From Malus domestica (taxonomy: Eukaryota; Streptophyta; Magnoliopsida; Rosales; Rosaceae), in NCBI RefSeq assembly GCF_042453785.1, contig NC_091674.1, positions 29,771,501 to 29,835,500 of the forward strand: a stretch of DNA of 64,000 nucleotides. Direction: 5' to 3'. Numbering within the stretch: position 1 is the first letter of the stretch; the number at the start of each line of letters is the position of its first letter. The position numbers were made by a program, and so were the translations under genes. Shown here piece by piece: positions 58,221 to 64,000 of the stretch. The notes under the pieces were generated by a model. That model was not told where the DNA came from, ran no database searches, and saw only the letters and a list, made by a program, of their open reading frames with translations.

Positions 58221-60392
58221 TGTCACAGCCCGTCCCGGAATTATAAATTCCGAGGACGTGAAAGTACTAAAATATCCCTAAACGGGATTAAGGTGTGTAA
58301 ATGTATGACATTTGTTTTACTCTAAGATCCTAAACTGGGGTTAGATTTATATTTGTATGTGTTAAATTGTGTTTGGACTTAGGTAGGGCCTCCTACCCTC
58401 AAAACATTCCCTAAAACCCGTAACCTTTCCTTCTCTCTTATTCTTCTCAGAAAACTCTCTCTCACTCTCTCTCTTACTCTCGAACTCACGGCAACCACCA
58501 AGAACCACCACAATCTTGTACCAACGTTCCATTTAAGACCACCATCGAACTCCTGGAACCTCCACGATCACGTAGACACCAATTTCAGGTAAGTTTTACT
58601 TCGGAAAACCTAGATTCTAAACTTCCCGTGAAAGTGTACTGTTCATGAGCTTTGAATTGGTTGTGTTTTAGGCCAAACTAAGCTCACAGTGAGCTTAAGG
58701 AAGTTCCAAGGATGCTCGAAGTGTAACGTTTGGAAGTTTTGGACGTCGGGATCGTTGAGTTCGACGTTTGGCCGATTTTTGGAATTTTTGGAAGGTATGA
58801 TCCCGTGGTTTTTAGTGTTTAAAACCCTTCCATCGTGATTGTACATGTTAAATGCTTCAATTTGGTATAAATTACATGAAAAATGGACGAAAAACGAAGG
58901 AGAATAGTGGTTTTGAAAAATTACCCAGTTTCCGGCGCCGGCGACGGTCGCCGGAGCTGAAGGTCGAAGGTGACGGAATATTCCGTCAAGTTTGACGGAA
59001 TATTCTGACGCCGTTAGTCAGTTTTAACGGAAACCGTTAGTTTTTAACGGAATATTCCGGGAATATTCCTATCGTCGTTCACTGTAGCCGTCAGTGTGCA
59101 TGTCACGTGGCCGCGCGTGGGGGGCGCGTAGGCCCGTGCCACGTCAGGCGCGTGGGGGCGCGTGAGAGCTCCAAAAATTATTTTAAAAATATGGGGATGA
59201 TCCTGAGGTTGTGTAGGTCACAGTGGTATATTCATATACCCAATTTGAGCAATATATGAGGAGTTATTAGCTAAGAGTGGGATTATGCGTTAAATAACGT
59301 TAATTTGGTTACTTCTCGTATAGGCGAGGATTATACGGACGTCGGGCATGGCCAAGGGATGCTCAGGGACTTACGAGACGTCGATGTAATCTGTGAGTGG
59401 GCAGTTTTGTTTTCCGTATATATATATACTTGACGTTTCCCAGAAATTGAATTGAAATGAAAATATGTTTAAAATGAAATACATATGAGTTATGTGGAAA
59501 AACGGAAAGTGAAATACCATGCATAGAAGTATATGAAATATATATGGAAATGTAAATTGAATTGCCATGCATGAAATGATATGAATCAAATGATATGAAT
59601 TGTTATATGATGCATATGAATGAATGGTGCGGCGGACGCACAGGTGAGTATCAGGTGAGTATTTAATTACTGTTATGATGATGTTGATGTATATTGAGCT
59701 CAAATCTTGCACCATAGTATAGTGCTTATAGTATTCACCGCATCGCACGCTCGTCTTGGATCCAAGTAGATGCTAGTCGTACAGTCCACGCGGAGTGGGT
59801 ACGACAGGCCAGTCGCGAGAGTGTTAGTGAGATTCCGACTGGTGGGTGACCTTAGATTATGTGCACAGATGATTTATGAGAAGCACTAGAGCGTAACTTA
59901 TGTGCAGAAGGCCGTACAGGTCACAGAGGTGACTCCGGCAGAGTGAGAGTGATAGATTTTGAGCTCTAGGTTCAACCGTACAGGGCTATTAGAGGGCCTC
60001 CGGTTGATTACTTTATTGCACCTGATATGATTTATGTTGATGCATTCATACCTTATTACTGTTGAGATGATGTGGCATGGCATAATTATGATGAAAATGT
60101 TGAGTTAATGAATTGAAGTATTGAGAATATATATATGTATATTTATATTTTATATTTCTAGGAAAGTATACAGGTTTTACGGAGAGGGGTTACAATGTTT
60201 TGATGAAAAGTTGGATTTGAAAAGATTTGTTTTACTGACCCACTCAATTTTGGTTTTGCGCCCCTCCAGGTTCAGGAATCACAAAGGTGTGGTGACTACG
60301 AGGAATTCGACGGTGTTCTGACAGATTGGACAAAATTAGGACTCACCTTCGGGTGTATCAACTTATAAATTGTATAATTAAAGCTTCCGTAA
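58221..60392 (+). mobile_element. Large Ty3-type LTR, 3' end missing
   Basis: It starts TGTCACAGCCCGTCCCGG, the inverted form of the CGGGACGGGGTGTGTCA end seen at 63,404-63,420. From 59,390 to 60,390 it matches 62,390-63,350 closely (shared CAAGTAGATGCTAGTCGTAC, GAGATTCCGACTGGTGGG and TTTGCGCCCCTCCAGG blocks). The last 70 bp or so of the LTR are replaced by a TRIM palindrome at 60,393. It includes a possible leader intron (CAG-GTAAGTTTTAC at about 58,588, TTTTAG at about 58,671). Confidence 0.8.
58972..59072. repeat. Cluster of GGAATATTCC palindromes
   Basis: A 16-bp perfect palindrome GACGGAATATTCCGTC (58,972-58,987) is followed by three more GGAATATTC-type copies within 85 bp. They lie inside the large LTR. 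They could be protein-binding sites or simple sequence decay; no function is shown. Confidence 0.7.
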
Positions 60393-60967
60393 CAGTATAC
60401 CACGCCTTCCTCCGCAGAGATATTGTCCGCTTTGTGGTGGAACCCGGCGCACCGGTCCGACCCCACTCACGGGTTTGTTTTTGCAAGCCGCAGCTCCAAA
60501 ACGCGTCTCTGAAGAGTACATGCGAGCGAATACATATAAGGCCCAAGGACAGCCCTCACGTCGTCGATGTGGGATACTACAATCCACCCCCCTTAGGGAG
60601 ACCGACGTCCTCGTCGGCACACCGAACGGCCGTGAGTCTGGCTCTGATACCAAACAGTATACCACGCCTTCCACCACAAAGCGGACAATATCTCTGCGGA
60701 GGAAGGCGTGGTATACTGTTTGGTATCAGAGCCAGACTCACGGCCGTTCGGTGTGCCGACGAGGACGTCGGTCTCCCTAAGGGGGGTGGATTGTAGTATC
60801 CCACATCGACGACGTGAGGGCTGTCCTTGGGCCTTATATGTACAAGCTCACATGTACTCTTCAGAGACGCGTTTTGGAGCTGCGGCTTGCAAAAACAAAT
60901 CCGTGAGTGGGGTCGGACCGGTGCGCCGGGTTCCACCACAAAGCGGACAATATCTCTGCGGGAGGAA
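60393..60967. mobile_element. Palindromic pair of TRIM copies (Cassandra-related, without 5S module)
   Basis: Arms 60,393-60,672 and 60,701-60,967 are inverted copies around a 28-nt centre (60,673-60,700). Each arm has a TTTGGTATCAGAGCC primer site, a roughly 70-bp internal region with GTGCCGACGAGGACGTC, a GGGGGGTGGAT purine tract, and an LTR starting TGTAGTATCCCACATCG. The plus copy's 3' LTR is truncated at about 60,967. The internal region and LTR start match Cassandra, but the 5S module is replaced by other sequence. A transcript through it would fold into a hairpin of about 270 bp. Confidence 0.85.
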
Positions 60968-63420
60968 GGGGCGAAAATTTAACAATTTGGATTGAGTTGG
61001 ACACGTGGGATCCCCACACCCCTCAATCCTCTCCCTATTTTCTGCATACTGTCTCTCTCTCTCCTCCCTCACGAATCTCTCTCTCTCTGTCACTCTTCTT
61101 CTCCGTTCGAACAAACCAACCACAAAACAACCTTAAACTTCCACCAACGACGGAGTTAAGACCACCATCGAACTCCTGGAGACTCCACGATCACGTAGAC
61201 ACCAATTTCAGGTAAGTTTTACTTCGGAAAACCTAGATTCTAAACTCCCCGTGAAAGTGCACTGTTCATGATCTTCGAATTGACTTTGTTTTAGGACAAT
61301 CCAAGCTCACAGTGAGCTTAGTGAGGTTCCAAGGAAGCTCGGAGTGCTTCGTTGGAAGTTTTTGGACGTAAGAACACGGAGATCGATAAGTTTAAAGTTT
61401 GGCCGGAGCTTTCGAGGCATTTTCCGGCGAATCCCCGGCGAGTTAGGCGTCGAGGTAGGTATCAATCTCTTCGTCTCGTCAAGTACTACAACTTTCCTTT
61501 TTGTTTCACTCAATTTCGTTGAGTATTGAAGAAGTTATACTCATTTGAAAAATACCCAGTTTCCGGCGACCTCCGAGGCTTTCGAGGCAGTTTCCGGCCA
61601 AACTACGGCGAACTAGGTGTTGGGAAAGGTACCATTCTCTTTGTCTCTTCAAGGGCTACAACTTTCGTTTTTGAATCACTTGATTTCGTTGAGAAATGAC
61701 AAAGTTATGGCAATTTGAAAAACTGCCCAGAAAACGGCCGCCGGAAAAACCAGTCCGGCGACCCAAGGAAGAAGAAGGTGCTACAGTAAAAATAAAAATT
61801 AAAAATAAAATTATTTTAAAAATATGTCGACGTCCGTGACGTCGAGTAGATCACTGTGGTATATTCATATACCTAAATTGAACACCGTATGAGAAAGTTA
61901 TTGAAGATTGTTGGTTAGGTGTTCAAATAACGTTTTATAGTTTTCACATTTAGGTGAAAATGTGAATTGATGATCCGACCGTTGGATCGTCACCAAACTT
62001 TGATACGTTGTAATACGTAATATTTGAGGATTATTGGAACTTACGGATTGGGAATCCGAGTTACGGATCTTCCGGAATTGGAATTGTAAGTCCATAATAT
62101 AAAATGTTAACCGTCACTTAGTTTTGGAAATTGACGGAGATCCGACCGTTGGATGGTAATGAAATTTTAGGATGTTGTCCTAGAGGTATAATGTGGACCT
62201 CTGGAAGTTATGGATTTAAAATCTGAGGGGTGGACCTTCCGGATCAATCTACGTAGTGACGTATTTTATATAAGTTATATATTCTATCGATATGAATTCT
62301 GAGGTTGGAATTGATTATTGTTTTAGGCGCCGATCGTCATGACGCCTTGGCGTATTGTGCTAGGGAGTTGTAGGGCGAACTCCAGGTGAGTGGGCAGTTT
62401 TGTTTTCCGTATATATATATATACTTAACGTTTTCCCAGAAATTGAAAATGCATGAAATTATGTTTAAAATGAAATGCATATGAGTTATGTGGAAAAACG
62501 GGAAGTGAAATACCATGCATAGAATTGATATGAAAAGTATATAGAAATGTGAGTTGAAATGCCATGCATGAATTAATATATGATGCATATGTATGAATTG
62601 GTGCGGTGGACGCACAGATGAGTATTTAATTACTGTTATGATGATGATGATATATATTGAGCTCAAATCCTGCACCATGGTTTAGTGCTTATAGTATTCA
62701 CCGCATCGCACGCTCGCCTCGGATCCAAGTAGATGCTAGTCGTACAGTCCACGCGGAGTGGGTACGACAGACCAGTCGCGAGAGTGTTAGTGAGATTCCG
62801 ACTGGTGGGTGACCTTAGATTATGTGCACAGATGATTTATGAGAAGCACTAGAGCGTAACTTGTGTGCAGAAGGCCGGACGGGTCACAGAGGTGACTCCG
62901 GTAGAGTGATAATGATAGATTTTGAGCTCTAGGTTCAACCGTATAGGGCTATTAGAGGGCCTACGGTTGATTACTTTCTTGCACCTGATATGATTATGTT
63001 GATGCATTCATACCTCATTACTGTTGAGATGACATGGCATGGCATGATTGATAAAGAGATAATGTTGAGATAGTAAAAATGAAGTTTTGAGAATATATAT
63101 GTATATTTATATTTTACATTTCTGGGAAAGTATACAGGTTTTACGGAGAGGGGTTACAACGTTTTGAGAAATGTTTGGATTTGGAAAAGAATTGTTTTAC
63201 TGACCCACTCAATTTTGGTTTTGCGCCCCTCCAGGTTCAGGAATCACAAAGGTGTGGTGACTACGAGGAATTCGACGGTGTTCTGACAGATTGGACAAAA
63301 TTAGGACTCACCTTCGGGTGTATCAATTTAAATTGTATCTTAAAGCTTCCGTACTGTGCAAATGGTTACGTCACTCTCACGTGACGGCCAGCATGCCCTC
63401 CTTCGGGACGGGGTGTGTCA
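60968..63420 (+). mobile_element. 5' LTR of a second related Ty3-type element
   Basis: The LTR ends CGGGACGGGGTGTGTCA at 63,420, and a TTGGTATCAGAGCATGG primer site (Met-tRNA type) follows at 63,422. Matching to the LTR at 58,221 begins at about 61,150 (GACCACCATCGAACTCCTGG), breaks between about 61,350 and 62,380, and resumes to the end, so the two belong to different subfamilies. Its true 5' end is not found and may have been lost at the TRIM junction. The same possible leader intron (from about 61,211) is present. Confidence 0.78.
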
Positions 63421-64000
63421 GTTGGTATCAGAGCATGGTTGCAATCTTGGACATTTTGAGAAGTTCTAGTGAATTCTGTCAGAACTACACCGCCTCGTAG
63501 CAAGCCACTTAGTTAGAGGAATTTAGTCTCCCTAATATAACGGTTTAGGGGAAACTATTATTATGGTGATTCAGTCTATTATAAAAAGGGACATTTTAAG
63601 ATGGGTTATGAGTTGAATTTGAATCACTTAAGAGAAATGATGAACCTGAGGGAGCGAAGTAACGGTTTAACCATTTGGAAAAGATGTTTCGGATTATGCA
63701 AGTCAAAGGAATATTCCTTCTGACAAGGGGTCGAGATGACTACCTGGTTTGAGTTATGAACGTGTATCCTGATGGAAGCAGGAGTATTAATTGTTGTCAC
63801 CGGAGGAACAGTCGATTTAAAATTGTTTAAGGACTTGTTTAAGGAAAAGTTTATCCCTCCGGCATTTATCGATGGTAGTAAACAAGAGTTTACAAATATG
63901 AGACAAGGAAGGTGATGATCGAGGGATATTATAGAAAGTTTTCAGACTTGCCTTGTTCCATCCAGATATTGTTGTTATTGGTGGAGGTGTTATGTTGTTT
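63421..64000 (+). pseudogene. Primer-binding site and decayed Ty3-type gag, cut by window end
   Basis: After the primer site (63,422-63,440) a non-coding leader runs to about 63,600. Gag-like sequence then appears in changing frames. The clearest block (63,826-63,911) encodes LFKDLFKEKFIPP followed by a QEFTNMRQG segment, typical of Ty3 retrotransposon gag, and stops at 63,912. Several stops and frame changes mean this copy is dead. The element continues beyond the window. Confidence 0.75.

Noticed and set aside
60326-60939. Overlapping ORFs on both strands with the same peptide
   Set aside because: The identical peptides on opposite strands are caused by the inverted TRIM pair, not by genes.

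Overview
The window is nuclear DNA from a flowering plant: split genes with GT-AG introns, AT-rich spacers and many nested retroelements. Cassandra-type LTRs, short LTR elements and CYP736A-type P450 genes point to Rosaceae, most likely the apple/pear group (Maleae). That placement is inference from family resemblance and no search was run.

Bases 1-23,000 are a decaying tandem cluster of CYP736A-like cytochrome P450 genes on the plus strand. Copy 1 (55-1869) is complete. Copy 2 (10,624-19,160) is open in both exons but is split by a full-length Copia element in exon 1 and a small LTR element in exon 2. Copy 3 (20,695-21,530) is a frameshifted exon 2. Copy 4 (about 22,243-22,595) is a degraded exon 1. 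Between them lie a CACTA element end, a broken Copia fragment, a Cassandra element split by a hAT MITE, a tandem TRIM array and a long-armed foldback element.

Bases 23,900-41,000 are the gene-rich core, all on the minus strand: alpha-COP coatomer (3 coding exons, 1218 aa), the PP2A scaffold A subunit (12 coding exons, 587 aa), an ALMT-type anion channel (6 exons, 597 aa) and a small HMA-domain protein (3 exons, 122 aa). Exon joins were checked for phase and give lengths expected for these families. Two tRNA-type SINEs flank the HMA gene.

Bases 41,500-52,000 hold a Copia element with identical LTRs but a broken gag-pol, a GPI-anchored lipid transfer protein gene on the plus strand, and a predicted chloroplast membrane protein gene on the minus strand. 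The single intron of the latter carries a non-autonomous LTR element that itself contains a Cassandra solo LTR.

Bases 52,800-64,000 are nested retroelements. A 3.3-kb LTR element bounded by GATTT duplications carries, instead of gag-pol, an intronless 256-codon ORF that joins the start of a TWD40-2-like WD40 protein to a PHO1-type SPX domain. Its 3' LTR is split by a 1.9-kb solo LTR. Downstream are two related Ty3-type LTRs separated by a palindromic pair of TRIM copies, then a primer-binding site and the start of a decayed gag.

The most unusual cross-cutting signal is a U6-like promoter layout: a USE-like box, exactly 25 bp, then a TATA-like box. It occurs in eight LTR copies from three kinds of small LTR element. 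The chimeric ORF inside the 52.9-kb retroelement is the best candidate for an undescribed gene.
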